From an uncultured Cocleimonas sp. (GTDB taxonomy: Bacteria; Pseudomonadota; Gammaproteobacteria; Thiotrichales; Thiotrichaceae), in NCBI RefSeq assembly GCF_947495625.1, contig NZ_CANLZW010000021.1:1-64000 (forward strand): 64,000 nucleotides of DNA. The letters run 5' to 3'. Below are positions 36,587 to 46,197 of the stretch, in pieces. Within the stretch, counting starts at the first letter, position 1, and the number at the start of each line of letters is the position of its first letter. Made by a program: the position numbers and the translations under genes. The notes beneath the pieces are model-generated. The model saw only the letters and a program-made list of their open reading frames with translations, did no database searches and had not been told where the DNA came from.

Positions 36587-37948
36587 TTAATTATCTTTGG
36601 CAGATAACACCCACAACCAAATTACCCCTAAGATGCCAGCTAATGCGGTCGCTAGCATAATACTCAGCTTCGCCTGAGTTAGCATTTCAGGATGGTTAGG
36701 AAAACTCAGTGATGCGATAAAAATCGACATCGTGAAGCCCATTCCCGCAAGTAATCCAACTCCAGTAATATGCTTCAGTGTTACATTCTCTGGTAGCTGT
36801 CCCCAATTCAGCTTTATAGCTATCCAGCTCATCAACACGATACCGATGGGTTTACCTAATACTAAACCAGCAATAATTCCCCAGCTGATGGTGGCGGGTA
36901 TCATCGCATTAATGGTATCAAGTGAAATCACAATACCGGCGTTAAGAAACGCGAAAATGGGTATCACGAATAAACTCACAGGCCTTTCTAAGGTGGTTTC
37001 CCAGCTTCTTAAAGGTGTTTTCGTTTCTTTGGCACGTTCTTCAACTGATTCGACAACTTCATGATTGCTGGCCTCTGCCAGCATTTCAGTTTCTGGATTT
37101 TTATCTATTTGATCCATCTGTTTCGCGGCACTTCTCAGTTTTTTCGCTAAATTACGCGGATGAAGTCTAGGACGAGCAGGAATTGCGAAGGCAGCAAGCA
37201 CACCAGCAACCGTAGCATGCACTCCAGATAATAACGTTGCGTACCACAGCAGAATGCTGACCAGCAAATAAGGCAGTGGTTTGCGAATACCTAAACGATT
37301 CATAATCAATAACAAAGCAAACAAACCGGCAGCGACAAACACCAATTGCAAATTAAGTTGCTCGGTATAGAACACCGCAATAACAATGATCGCGCCAATA
37401 TCATCGACAATCGCTAGTGCAACCAGAAAGACTTTCAAACCACTGGGTACTCGTGAGCCGAGCAGAACTAAAGCACCCAACGCAAATGCAGCATCCGTCG
37501 CCATCGGTATTCCCCAGCCTGCAGCGCTTTCGCTATCGTAATTAAATGCAGCAAAGATTAAGGCAGGAACAATCATTCCACCAAACGCTGCCATAATTAC
37601 CGTACTAGACTGGCTAAAAGATTGTAATTCACCCGCTATAAATTCGCGTTTGATCTCCAGACCCAGCAAAAAGAAAAACAGCACCATCAAACCATCATTG
37701 ACCCAATGATGTAATGATTTACGAATTTCGTAGTCATTAAATACGAGGCCAAATTCAATATGTTCAAGCGCGTAGTAATAATCTTTCAGTGGACTGTTGA
37801 CCACAATTAACGCCGCAAACGTTGCAAGGACCAGCAATAGCGCCCCGGATATCTGGTTACTTACAAAACGATTAAAAGGCTCGGTGAGTTTTTCAAACTG
37901 TATTTCAATGGGATTAGCAAGATCAGCTTTAGGCTGCTTATCACTCAT
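36587..37948 (-). CDS. nhaA: Na+/H+ antiporter
   Basis: This 453-residue antiporter has about twelve membrane segments. NhaA landmarks are HHWVNDGLMVLFFFLLGLEIKREFIAGEL, WGIPMATDAAFALGAL (equivalent to the paired-Asp/TDIAFA region) and LAIVDDIGAIIVIAVFY with the ion-binding Asp pair. It is longer than E. coli NhaA because of a charged insert near residues 270-310 (EMLAEASNHEVVESVEERAKE). It expels sodium in exchange for protons, which suits a saline habitat. Confidence 0.95.
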   Translation of the reverse strand: MSDKQPKADLANPIEIQFEKLTEPFNRFVSNQISGALLLVLATFAALIVVNSPLKDYYYALEHIEFGLVFNDYEIRKSLHHWVNDGLMVLFFFLLGLEIKREFIAGELQSFSQSSTVIMAAFGGMIVPALIFAAFNYDSESAAGWGIPMATDAAFALGALVLLGSRVPSGLKVFLVALAIVDDIGAIIVIAVFYTEQLNLQLVFVAAGLFALLLIMNRLGIRKPLPYLLVSILLWYATLLSGVHATVAGVLAAFAIPARPRLHPRNLAKKLRSAAKQMDQIDKNPETEMLAEASNHEVVESVEERAKETKTPLRSWETTLERPVSLFVIPIFAFLNAGIVISLDTINAMIPATISWGIIAGLVLGKPIGIVLMSWIAIKLNWGQLPENVTLKHITGVGLLAGMGFTMSIFIASLSFPNHPEMLTQAKLSIMLATALAGILGVIWLWVLSAKDN

Positions 37949-38183
37949 TATTTAACGCTCCGTTTCTTATTTATTTGAGTTAATCGTTTGGTTTTGAATA
38001 TCAATGGCAGATATGCCTTCTCATTAATTTAGTTCCATTAATTTAGGACTATTAATATAAAAAGACACTAAGAGAAATGCGTTCTAAATACAAACTAACA
38101 CACTGTGAATATTGTTAATATATGTATAAAAAAATGCTGATTAAATTTGAGGTATTTTGTTGTAAATATTTAAAAATTAAGGA

Positions 38184-38795
38184 CTATTTCCATAATACAT
38201 ACAACGCCAAAACTACTTCATTGAAAGCAGTTACGCCATGAATATCATTGGGGTGATTATAGATAACATCACCCGGCACTAATTTTTTGAAAACTTCTGA
38301 ACCACCATAACGCCAGTCGGCCTCGCCAGATAAAACCAAATAAAGTTCCTGAGGTTGATGTTGGTGAAGAGGGTAGCTCTGATGCTTATCAAGCAATAAT
38401 AATCCAACTACGATATCACCTAATTCAAACAATTCATTGAAAATGCCTAGTGCCATTTGTTCTCCTTTTTCGTCAGTTCGGGGAGAAGGTTTCCATACCA
38501 GTTCTGTCGCTATCTGTTGAAAATTAAAGGTAAAAGGTGTCGGTTTTATATGTTTTATTTGCTCTATAACAGGCAATAGCTGAGGGCTAAATTGCTTTAC
38601 CCCGGGGGATTTGATTCTTTGACTAAAGGTTTCAGCGCCTTCTAATAAAATAGGATCACTAGTCTGCTTGCTTATAGCGTCAGCGCATTGTCTTAAAAAA
38701 GACAGGATTTGTTCAGATGTATTCATAGTTTCCGGTATTTTCTTCATCATATTTTTTAAGCCATTTTCAAACCAGTTCCAGACTATTGCACTCAC
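38184..38795 (-). CDS. cupin resembling DMSP lyase (DddQ/DddL type)
   Basis: The single cupin domain is at the C-terminus: SYPLHQHQPQELYLVLSG (His144, His146, Glu150, Tyr152) and HPNDIHGVTAFNEVVLALYVLW (His186). These match the metal ligands and catalytic Tyr of DMSP lyases that cleave dimethylsulfoniopropionate to DMS and acrylate. The helical N-terminal half (residues 25-130) also fits. The 203-residue frame opens with GTG at 38795; ATGs at 38750 and 38726 are equally likely starts. No dddT or acrylate genes lie nearby, so a ChrR-like or other cupin function stays possible. Confidence 0.62.
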   Translation of the reverse strand: MSAIVWNWFENGLKNMMKKIPETMNTSEQILSFLRQCADAISKQTSDPILLEGAETFSQRIKSPGVKQFSPQLLPVIEQIKHIKPTPFTFNFQQIATELVWKPSPRTDEKGEQMALGIFNELFELGDIVVGLLLLDKHQSYPLHQHQPQELYLVLSGEADWRYGGSEVFKKLVPGDVIYNHPNDIHGVTAFNEVVLALYVLWK

Positions 38796-39080
38796 TTAGG
38801 GCTAAGAGTTAACGGCTAACTAGTATGGTTAAGCAATTATTTCTAACATAATGATTATAGGTTTAACTTCTTACTTTTGTGTTCGAATGTTTGTTTGACC
38901 TTTATCAATAGTTACTTCAATTTTTCGTTTTTTAGTTCCAATTCTTGCATGACTATTGTTAGAAAGTAGTACTCTGTAGTGAGAAAAGGAATTGTTAGGT
39001 AAATTTACTGAGATGAGGAGCTTAATACCTAAATCAATAAATGCCGTTAGCAAAATGTTTATAACAAGGGAGAGTTTATT
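38796..39080. other. intergenic region, nothing recognised
   Basis: This gap of 285 bases (longer if the cupin starts later) has no supportable gene, repeat or terminator. A short minus-strand frame within it has no protein signature. GGGAGAG precedes the ATG at 39081. Confidence 0.5.
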
Positions 39081-39359
39081 ATGCTAAATCTACAAGATAT
39101 TATTGGTATGTGTGATTGTACCGAAGAAGAAATTGCAGCAGTTGCTATGCACGAACATGTGCCGGATGCAGTAGCCTCTGAACTTGCTAATTACATTATT
39201 CATGGAGAGGATGGTATTCCTAAGCTACGAAGAATTATTAAAGATGATATCGAAGAAGCTAAAAGAAAAGGTCATGATGAACAAGCAGCTCATCTGAGAG
39301 AAGTGTTAAAGCACTTTATTGCTAACCATCCACTTTATCTGGAAAAAGGTAAAGGATAG
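39081..39359 (+). CDS. conserved small helical protein
   Basis: This 92-residue cytoplasmic protein is predicted to be all-helical, with a start of the form LNLQDIIGMCDCTEEEIAAVAMHEHVPDAVASELANYIIH. I recall similar small proteins in other Proteobacteria (E-E-I-x-A-I-A-x-HEHVP), but none with a known function. A GGGAGAG site supports the start. It is a single gene and convergent with the NTF2-like gene. Confidence 0.75.
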   Translation: MLNLQDIIGMCDCTEEEIAAVAMHEHVPDAVASELANYIIHGEDGIPKLRRIIKDDIEEAKRKGHDEQAAHLREVLKHFIANHPLYLEKGKG

Positions 39360-39401
39360 AACGATAGAAATCATATCATCTGTCACTTCCTGCTTTGAGC
39401 T

Positions 39402-39430
39402 AAAAAAGTGGCTTAAAGTAGGGGGGTGAC
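39402..39430 (+). repeat. dispersed G-run element, full copy 11
   Basis: AAAAAAGTGGCTTA then AAGTAGGGGGGTGAC, between convergent genes, 13 bases from the stop of the minus-strand gene. Confidence 0.88.
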
Positions 39431-39443
39431 TAATAAAGTGGAT

Positions 39444-39896
39444 TTACTTATCTAGGAATACGACGCTCATATTGGCTTGCGACCAGATCTTCCATTCACC
39501 ATTTTCCTGTTTGAAAATCTGTAGCATATCTAGCTCATTGTTTTTAAATGCAGGTCCAGATACTTTCTTGGTAATTTGCTTTACTCGAACATAAGCAAGT
39601 TCTTCGTCGTGTGCGATAAATTTGATACTTTTTATATCGTAATCGAGTTCGTAAATATCGAATAGACGAGCAATCAAATTTTTACTACTTGCGTACAATG
39701 TTGATTGGCTATGGATAGTAGCCATTGTTCCTTCTATATTTTCAGCTTTCATTTGCTTGGCATTTTCTTGAATGACCTGGTACAAAGCTTTAGTAATTTC
39801 AGTATTTTCTGGAATCTTCACTTCCGCATTTGCGGTTGAACTTAGAACTAGTAGTGAAGAAAAGCTTAGATAGATAATTAGTAAGAATGATTTCAT
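39444..39896 (-). CDS. secreted NTF2/SnoaL-like protein
   Basis: This 150-residue protein has a signal peptide (SFLLIIYLSFSSLLVLSSTANA, cleaved before EVK). The mature part has the NTF2-like order of helices and strands: NAKQMKAENIEGTMATIHSQ, YDIKSIKFIAHDEELAYVRVKQ and NNELDMLQIFKQENGEWKIWSQ. The closing GEWKIW-x-Q strand is typical. Such proteins bind small molecules or act as nuclease or lipocalin-like partners; the role is unknown. Probably periplasmic. Confidence 0.75.
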   Translation of the reverse strand: MKSFLLIIYLSFSSLLVLSSTANAEVKIPENTEITKALYQVIQENAKQMKAENIEGTMATIHSQSTLYASSKNLIARLFDIYELDYDIKSIKFIAHDEELAYVRVKQITKKVSGPAFKNNELDMLQIFKQENGEWKIWSQANMSVVFLDK

Positions 39897-40040
39897 GATA
39901 AATCCTGTTGGATGGCTATTTAGATGATTATATAGCTGCTTTTATTTATAGTTTTATAATCACTTATATAAAAGTAGGATTAAATGACGCTTTAAGCAAA
40001 GAGAAAAGATGCTTAATCACAATACTATCGATTCTTAGAG

Positions 40041-41132
40041 TTATTCAACTTTAGTTGTGTCTTGCAGGGTGTCTTGCTCTTGCAGCTTTGCTTGTTCGGC
40101 TGCCTTCTTAAACCATTTAAGGGCCTGCTTTAAGTCTTTTTTTACACCTTGCCCACTTTCATAAAGTGAAGCCAGATTAAATTGAGCTTTGGGGTTACCT
40201 TGTTCTGCCGCTCTACGGTACCACTTCGCAGCTTGCTCCAGATTTTTCTCTACACCTGTTCCATTTTCGTATCGTAATCCAATTTCAAATTGTCTCGTTG
40301 CACTTACTTGTTGTTCTTTAGTAGGAACTATAAAGGGAGCTATAAATACTTTGTTTGTGGATGCTGGCTTTATCAAAGATTGAGTCTTTTGTTTCAGAAT
40401 TTGTTTTTTTCTAACAGGAGACTTCTTTTTGACAGTAGTTTTCTTTCTGATAGTCGCTTTAGGGCGCTTCACTTTTTTGGTTTTTGCCTGTTTTTTGCCT
40501 GTTTTGACTCTGTTTTTAGTCTTACTTTTGTTTTTAACTGTTTTTATTTTTTTGGATAACGATAATTGTCTGGCAACCTCTTCAATAGTTAACTCTGGTT
40601 TCTTTAGTGCTGTCGCTGCAGGGCTTAGCAAGTAGTCATCATCATTTTGATCAAAAGGCGTTGTTGCAGGTTCTGCCGGCGTTGATGATGGAGATTTCAT
40701 ACCATGAGAATGATTAACCCCATTCACAGGGTAAGGATGCGTATGCGTTCTTCCATCATGTTTGTGACGATGAGGATGATTTAATCCAGAAGGAGGCAAA
40801 GGATGACTATGCCATCTACCACCGTGTTGATGTTTTACACTGTTAGGGTCAGGTTTCGTTTGTGGACTGTTGTGCGTATGTTTAAAACCAATTTCAGCAG
40901 AATAAGGATGAATATGACTGCGTCCATTATGCGAATGTCTGTGGAAGTGTTTGATGACAGAAGCAGGGAGAATGTGACTATGCACTCGGCCATTGTGAGA
41001 ATGACTGATAGCTTTCCCTGATGCAGAGTTTGATGCAGTTGATATTGAGCCAGTTGAATTTGAACTTGCAGAAAATACAGGACTCGCTATCAATGAAAGA
41101 AATAGTAATGATAGCACTGTAATCGCCCGCAT
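40041..41132 (-). CDS. secreted histidine-rich protein with Sel1 repeats
   Basis: This 363-residue protein has a signal peptide (VLSLLFLSLIASPVFSA) and then about six imperfect repeats of the type H-x-HNGR-x-HSH-x-LP over residues 45-147, with dozens of His. A Lys-rich, very basic linker follows (residues 195-255), and then two Sel1 repeats (IGLRYENGTGVEKNLEQAAKW and SLYESGQGVKKDLKQALKW). The His block should bind Zn, Ni or Cu; Sel1 repeats mediate protein contact. The function is not known. Alternatives are a metal store or a surface or envelope scaffold. Confidence 0.78.
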   Translation of the reverse strand: MRAITVLSLLFLSLIASPVFSASSNSTGSISTASNSASGKAISHSHNGRVHSHILPASVIKHFHRHSHNGRSHIHPYSAEIGFKHTHNSPQTKPDPNSVKHQHGGRWHSHPLPPSGLNHPHRHKHDGRTHTHPYPVNGVNHSHGMKSPSSTPAEPATTPFDQNDDDYLLSPAATALKKPELTIEEVARQLSLSKKIKTVKNKSKTKNRVKTGKKQAKTKKVKRPKATIRKKTTVKKKSPVRKKQILKQKTQSLIKPASTNKVFIAPFIVPTKEQQVSATRQFEIGLRYENGTGVEKNLEQAAKWYRRAAEQGNPKAQFNLASLYESGQGVKKDLKQALKWFKKAAEQAKLQEQDTLQDTTKVE

Positions 41133-41246
41133 ATCCCAACCTTAAATAAGTGTTCGTTGTTGAGTGTAAACTATTTTGCCAGTTCTGTTTATAGTCTCTT
41201 CAGTGATTCAGACTGTTTATTAAATGCTTTATTAAATAGTTTATTT

Positions 41247-41275
41247 AAAAAGGTGCTCTAAAGTAGGGGGGTGAC
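41247..41275 (+). repeat. dispersed G-run element, full copy 12
   Basis: AAAAAGGTGCTCTA then AAGTAGGGGGGTGAC, between two minus-strand genes, 36 bases beyond the ppnN stop. Confidence 0.87.
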
Positions 41276-41311
41276 TTAAAACCACCTACTTTATAAACAA
41301 TTACTATTATC

Positions 41312-42685
41312 TTACTTCACAATCTCATAACACGGCGTATAAGCCACATCACTCGGTAATTTCATACGATCCTGTTTGATAAATGATTTAAGTAAATCAT
41401 CCATCTTTTGCATGATTTCTGGATCGCCACTCAACTGAAACAGGCCGTGTTTCTCAATTGCACGAATTCCATCATCTTTTACATTACCCGCTACGATCCC
41501 GGAAAAAGCTCGTCGTAAATTAGCCGCGAGTACATGAGTTTCCAGGTCTTTGCTTAATTCAAGATTCGCCATATTTTCATGCGTTGGTATAAAGGTTTGC
41601 TGGAATTCATTATCAATTTTTAAACGCCAGTTAAAGTAATAGGCATCACTGTGCTGACGGCGGAAATCCCTAACTCTTTTAGTTCCTTTCTTGATTTTCT
41701 TCGCTACTTTGGCAGGATTATTGATAATTATTTCATACTGTTCCTGAGCTTTTTTACCCAGCGTTGCACCTATAAAATCATCTATTTTCTGAAAATAATC
41801 ACGCGAACTTTCTGGTGCGGTAAAAATTAATGGAAACGGTAAAGGCTCGTTGTCTGGGTGTAATAATATACCGAGAATATACAGAATTTCTTCGGTCGTG
41901 CCTGCGCCTCCGGGAAACACAATAATCGCATGTCCGGTTCGTACAAACGCTTCCAGACGCTTTTCGATATCTGGCAGAATAACTAAATCATTCACTATGG
42001 GGTTTGGCGATTCGGCCGCGATTATTCCTGGCTCGGTAATACCTAAATATTGACCATCATTAATACGTTGCTTCGCGTGTCCGTATGTTGCACCTTTCAT
42101 TGGGCCTTTCATGGCGCCAGGTCCACAGCCAGTGCAGATATCCATGCCGCGCAAACCTAATTCATAACCTGTTTCTTTGGTGTAATCATATTCAGTACGG
42201 GAGATGGAATGTCCGCCCCAGCAGACCACCAGCTGAGGTCTGGAACGTGGACGAAGATTGCCCGAGTTACGCATTATATGAAACACAGCATTGGTAATGC
42301 CGTCGCTATCAGTCAGGTCAAACTTTGGGTTGTCGATGATATCGTCGTGGGTATAGAGGATGTCTCGCATCACCGCGAATAAGTGTTCATTAATACCCTG
42401 AATCATTCTGCCATCAACAAAAGCTTCCGCGGGTGCGCCTTTTACCTCGAGCTTTATGCCGCGGTCTTGCTGGATAATGCGGATTTGAAACGCTTTGTGG
42501 CGCTCTAAAAGCTCCTTTGCGTCATCGGTATAATTACCGTGGGTTAGTACCGCTAATGCACATTGGCGAAATACCGGGTAAATTCCGGTATTTGAGGCGT
42601 CTAGTAATCTAGAAACTTCGAGTTGAGATAAAATATTGAGGTGTTGCGTAGGCGTAATACGCGCGCTTACTAATTGTTCAGACAT
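41312..42685 (-). CDS. ppnN: pyrimidine/purine-nucleotide 5'-monophosphate nucleosidase, PpnN
   Basis: This 457-residue LOG-family enzyme hydrolyses nucleoside monophosphates to base and ribose phosphate and in E. coli is controlled by ppGpp. The catalytic LOG motif is VFPGGAGTTEEILY, with GLRGMDICTGCGPGAMKGPMKGA before it. The N-terminal domain (ITPTQHLNILSQLEVSRLLD) and C-terminal domain (SDVAYTPCYEI) are typical of full-length PpnN rather than short LOG proteins. It is flanked by dispersed elements on both sides. Confidence 0.93.
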   Translation of the reverse strand: MSEQLVSARITPTQHLNILSQLEVSRLLDASNTGIYPVFRQCALAVLTHGNYTDDAKELLERHKAFQIRIIQQDRGIKLEVKGAPAEAFVDGRMIQGINEHLFAVMRDILYTHDDIIDNPKFDLTDSDGITNAVFHIMRNSGNLRPRSRPQLVVCWGGHSISRTEYDYTKETGYELGLRGMDICTGCGPGAMKGPMKGATYGHAKQRINDGQYLGITEPGIIAAESPNPIVNDLVILPDIEKRLEAFVRTGHAIIVFPGGAGTTEEILYILGILLHPDNEPLPFPLIFTAPESSRDYFQKIDDFIGATLGKKAQEQYEIIINNPAKVAKKIKKGTKRVRDFRRQHSDAYYFNWRLKIDNEFQQTFIPTHENMANLELSKDLETHVLAANLRRAFSGIVAGNVKDDGIRAIEKHGLFQLSGDPEIMQKMDDLLKSFIKQDRMKLPSDVAYTPCYEIVK

Positions 42686-42871
42686 GTATGTTTAATTCCA
42701 TTGGATGTATTCAAAGGTCGCAATCAGATTGGATGTGTCATTTCTTATTGTGCCCATGATTGTTTTTGTTATTTAACTAACTAACTACTTAGATATAAAT
42801 TTAGACGAGTTTAGATAAATTTAGACGAAATAGTGTAATAAGCCAATATTACACTATTATGAATTCCCCTC

Positions 42872-42900
42872 AAAAAATGCCTTAAAAGTAGGGGGGTGAC
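42872..42900 (+). repeat. dispersed G-run element, full copy 13
   Basis: CAAAAAATGCCTTAA then AAGTAGGGGGGTGAC, between two minus-strand genes, 46 bases beyond the avtA stop. Confidence 0.88.
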
Positions 42901-42946
42901 TTAATTTATAATCAGTTTGCACATTTACCCTTAGTTAATCTTAAAA

Positions 42947-44224
42947 CTATGAAGTGATAATGCGATAAATGGCTTCGAGTCCTTTTCTCAAGGTCGCTTC
43001 ATCTTTCGCATAATTGATTCGGATACATTGATGTTTATGCGCCCAGTCATCTTCAATGCCAATAAAGAAGTTATGTCCGGGGATGATATAAACGTCTTCG
43101 CGTTTCAGGCGGGTATAAATTTCTTCACCTGTTATATCCATATCTTTAAACCACAGCCACATGAAAAAGGCACCTTCCAGCTTGTGCAGATAGACCGGCT
43201 GATCAGCAAAAACTTCATTGAATAAGCGCACAGCTGTCGCTGCTTTATCTTCATAAAACGGTCTGATTACATTACGGCATAGATTCAGTAATTCCTTGTC
43301 CTTAATCATTCGAGTCATTAAGGTTGGGCCAACACTGTTCGGCGCTAGAATCATAATGCCATTGATACGACTCAGAGAGCTGATGATTTCATGGTTGGCA
43401 ATCACGATACCGGTTCTTAAACCCGGTAAACCCAATTTGGATAGCGACATGCACAGTATCGTATTCGGATTCCAGGTAAGTTCAGCATCGATGTAAATCG
43501 CCCCGGGAAAAGGATGACCATAAGCATTATCAATAATTAAAGGTATATTATATTGCTGCGCAAGCGTGTCGAGTCGCGATAATTCATCATCGGTAATGAC
43601 ATTGCCGGTAGGATTGGTAGGGCGGGAAACACAGATTGCACCAACGTTATTATGCGTTTCTGCCAATGTTTCTTCCAAGGCATCAAAATCTATTTCGTAT
43701 TTAAACTGCTTAGCGTCATCCGCCGAATACTCTTCGAGTATATTGATGTTCGGCTTGATTGAGATGAACATATCATCGCTTAAACCCTGATCAGCATAAC
43801 CGACATATTCGGGTGCTAGCGGGAATAGGATTTTGTTATTACTGCCGTCAGTCATCTCACCGGCAAGTAGATTAAACAAGCTAAAGAAGTTGCTTTGGCT
43901 ACCATTACTCAGGGCAATATTATTCGCATCAAGTCCCCAGCCGTAACGGTCATTGAGCATATCCGCCAAGGCTTCTCTAAATTCGTCAAAACCCAACGGA
44001 CCATCGTATAAACCTAGCATAGAATCGACTTTAGAACTGGAGATGAGCGCTTGCAACTCTTTAACAAAAAGCGCATTGGATTCTGGTATTAATGCAGGGT
44101 TGCCACCACCCAGCATAACGATATCAGGATTGCCGCTGTTATTCGCATTGCCAAGGTCTTCCATTAACTGGGTAATTCCAGTAGGTTGGGTAAATTTTTT
44201 GCCGAATTTAGATAAGTTCATCAC
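42947..44224 (-). CDS. avtA: valine-pyruvate aminotransferase
   Basis: This 425-residue fold-type I PLP enzyme interconverts valine plus pyruvate and 2-ketoisovalerate plus alanine. Motifs are LGGGNPALIPE, SNGSQSNFFSLFNLL, SRPTNPTGNVI, IIDNAYGHPFPGAI and the PLP lysine in MSLSKLGLPGLRTGIV. The overall match to AvtA rather than generic aspartate aminotransferases is good (DIVMLGGGNPA, YDGPLGFDEFREALA). Two ATGs open the gene (MMNLSKFG), either of which may be used. Confidence 0.92.
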   Translation of the reverse strand: MMNLSKFGKKFTQPTGITQLMEDLGNANNSGNPDIVMLGGGNPALIPESNALFVKELQALISSSKVDSMLGLYDGPLGFDEFREALADMLNDRYGWGLDANNIALSNGSQSNFFSLFNLLAGEMTDGSNNKILFPLAPEYVGYADQGLSDDMFISIKPNINILEEYSADDAKQFKYEIDFDALEETLAETHNNVGAICVSRPTNPTGNVITDDELSRLDTLAQQYNIPLIIDNAYGHPFPGAIYIDAELTWNPNTILCMSLSKLGLPGLRTGIVIANHEIISSLSRINGIMILAPNSVGPTLMTRMIKDKELLNLCRNVIRPFYEDKAATAVRLFNEVFADQPVYLHKLEGAFFMWLWFKDMDITGEEIYTRLKREDVYIIPGHNFFIGIEDDWAHKHQCIRINYAKDEATLRKGLEAIYRIITS

Positions 44225-44617
44225 AGTATTTGAGTAATTATATTTAGGTTAGCGTTACGTTAGTTTGGGCTAGGATATTAGTATGAAAGTTTGAATAAAA
44301 TTGTGCTTAGGTCTAAAAAAGTTGTAATTATAACGCTTGTTAGAAATGCTGTGATGTTTAATTTTTGATGATAGTTTTCAATGTCACTTTAGGTTAAGTC
44401 TTTAAAAAGTGCCTAATCTCTGTATAAATTTTCATTTAAATAAATGATGTATCTTATTTAATTGATGTAAATTAAGAATTGTTAAATCTTCAAAATAATA
44501 AATCATTAATAATGTTAAGTTAATTACATAAAAGATACTTCTAAAACAAGCTGTCATTTCAAATGGCCATCATTTCTGATGAAGATTTACTAATAATGAA
44601 TAACTCAAAAAATACAC
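44225..44617. other. 393-base AT-rich intergenic region
   Basis: This divergent promoter region lies between avtA (minus) and the DUF1538 operon (plus). No gene, repeat element or clear palindrome was found. Control sites for the operon should be here, but none could be recognised. Confidence 0.5.
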
Positions 44618-45355
44618 ATGTTACGTCCACTTAAAGCGTTATTTTTCTCCTTATTGGGTAGCTTGCGTGATCTTTTTCCCATTATTATCGTCATCGGTTT
44701 TTTTCAACTCGTGGTTTTACAACAACCCATTCCTGATCTGGTGAGTCTACTCACTGGAATTCTGTTCGTGTTACTCGGCTTAACCTTTTTTATGTTCGGA
44801 CTAGAAATGGGCCTGTTTCCGATTGGAGAATCGATGGCGCATGCCTTTGCGCAAAAAGGCAGTGTTGTGTGGTTATTGATATTCGCTTTTGCACTAGGTT
44901 TTGGCACGACAATCGCTGAACCTGCCTTAATAGCAGTGGCAGCAGAATCGGCACAGATAGCCGCAGAAGGTGGCGTGATTGATAAGACAGAAGCAGCCAT
45001 GAAAAGTTATGCAACCGGCTTACGCTTGACGGTTGCCGTATCAGTCGGGTTAGCAATTCTAGTCGGAGTTCTTCGCATATTAAAAGGCTGGCCAATACAT
45101 TATTTAATTATCGGGGGTTACATAGGGGTAATGATTATGACAACAATGGCGCCTAAATCGATTATCGGCATTGCCTATGATTCGGGTGGGGTAACCACAT
45201 CAACAATAACCGTGCCGTTAGTGGCAGCTTTGGGTGTGGGACTCGCAAGTAGTATCAAAGGGCGTAACCCAATGGTGGATGGATTTGGTTTGATTGCATT
45301 CGCATCACTTACGCCGATGATTTTTGTCATGGCCTACGGCATGGTCATCAACTGA
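44618..45355 (+). CDS. DUF1538 membrane protein A
   Basis: This 245-residue integral membrane protein has about seven hydrophobic segments. Family motifs are [29 protein letters not shown] and [20 protein letters not shown], then [20 protein letters not shown]. The gene opens a four-gene operon; its TGA overlaps the ATG of the next DUF1538 gene (TGATG). The two proteins share these motifs and are paralogues, perhaps forming a heteromeric transporter. The substrate is unknown. The conserved acidic (AEP) and Thr-rich (GGVTTST) segments look like substrate or ion sites. Confidence 0.85.
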   Translation: MLRPLKALFFSLLGSLRDLFPIIIVIGFFQLVVLQQPIPDLVSLLTGILFVLLGLTFFMFGLEMGLFPIGESMAHAFAQKGSVVWLLIFAFALGFGTTIAEPALIAVAAESAQIAAEGGVIDKTEAAMKSYATGLRLTVAVSVGLAILVGVLRILKGWPIHYLIIGGYIGVMIMTTMAPKSIIGIAYDSGGVTTSTITVPLVAALGVGLASSIKGRNPMVDGFGLIAFASLTPMIFVMAYGMVIN

Positions 45356-46194
45356 TGGCGGGCTTATTACAATGGTTTAGTGATTTCGGTGGCGTGCTGC
45401 TTTCTACCGTAAGAGACGTATTGCCGATTATAGTCATCTTGCTTGGTTTTCAGATATTCGTCTTAAGAAAGGCAATACCTAATCTACGTCGTGTCATTAT
45501 CGGTTTCGCCTATGTCATTGTGGGTCTGGCACTTTTTTTACAAGGCTTAGAACAGGCATTGTTCCCGCTAGGGAGATTGATGGCAGAACAGTTAACCAAT
45601 CCAGAGTTTATATATAACGGTCTTGAAAACTTCAGTGGAACCATTCACTGGCAAGATTATAAATGGGTCTATGTATTTGCTGTCGCTATTGGTTTTAGTA
45701 CCACGATTGCAGAACCTTCGCTGATGGCAGTTGCGATTAAAGCCAATGAAGTTTCAGGCGGAAGCATTGGTGTTTGGGGACTTCGTATTGCTGTTGCGAT
45801 TGGTGTTGCTATCGGTATTGGTCTTGGCGCATTTCGTATTGTTACGGGTTATCCCTTGCACTGGTTTATTATCAGCGGCTATTTTGTGGTGGTGATTCAA
45901 ACCTTTTTCGCACCGAAAATGATTGTGCCTTTGGCATATGATTCCGGTGGTGTAACTACATCCACAGTCACCGTTCCATTGGTAGCTGCATTGGGCTTGG
46001 GTCTGGCAGAAACTGTTCCGGGACGTAACCCATTAATGGACGGTTTTGGTCTTATCGCTTTTGCCAGTTTATTCCCAATTATCGCCGTGATGGCATACGC
46101 TCAGATTTCAGCATTTATGAGTAAACGAAAAGCCGCAAGAATCGACACTAGATCGGCCGAATTAAGCACCGCAAAAATTAATTTAAAGAGGTAA
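45355..46194 (+). CDS. DUF1538 membrane protein B
   Basis: This 279-residue paralogue of the preceding protein has the same key segments: [52 protein letters not shown] and [20 protein letters not shown]. It has an extra loop near residues 80-100 and a basic C-terminal tail (SKRKAARIDTRSA) on the probable cytoplasmic side, where it could touch the P-II-like protein encoded 3 bases downstream. Confidence 0.85.
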   Translation: MAGLLQWFSDFGGVLLSTVRDVLPIIVILLGFQIFVLRKAIPNLRRVIIGFAYVIVGLALFLQGLEQALFPLGRLMAEQLTNPEFIYNGLENFSGTIHWQDYKWVYVFAVAIGFSTTIAEPSLMAVAIKANEVSGGSIGVWGLRIAVAIGVAIGIGLGAFRIVTGYPLHWFIISGYFVVVIQTFFAPKMIVPLAYDSGGVTTSTVTVPLVAALGLGLAETVPGRNPLMDGFGLIAFASLFPIIAVMAYAQISAFMSKRKAARIDTRSAELSTAKINLKR

Positions 46195-46197
46195 ACC

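Noticed and set aside
38871-39053. 60-codon minus-strand frame in an intergenic gap
   Set aside because: No ribosome site, family motif or neighbouring support; likely chance.
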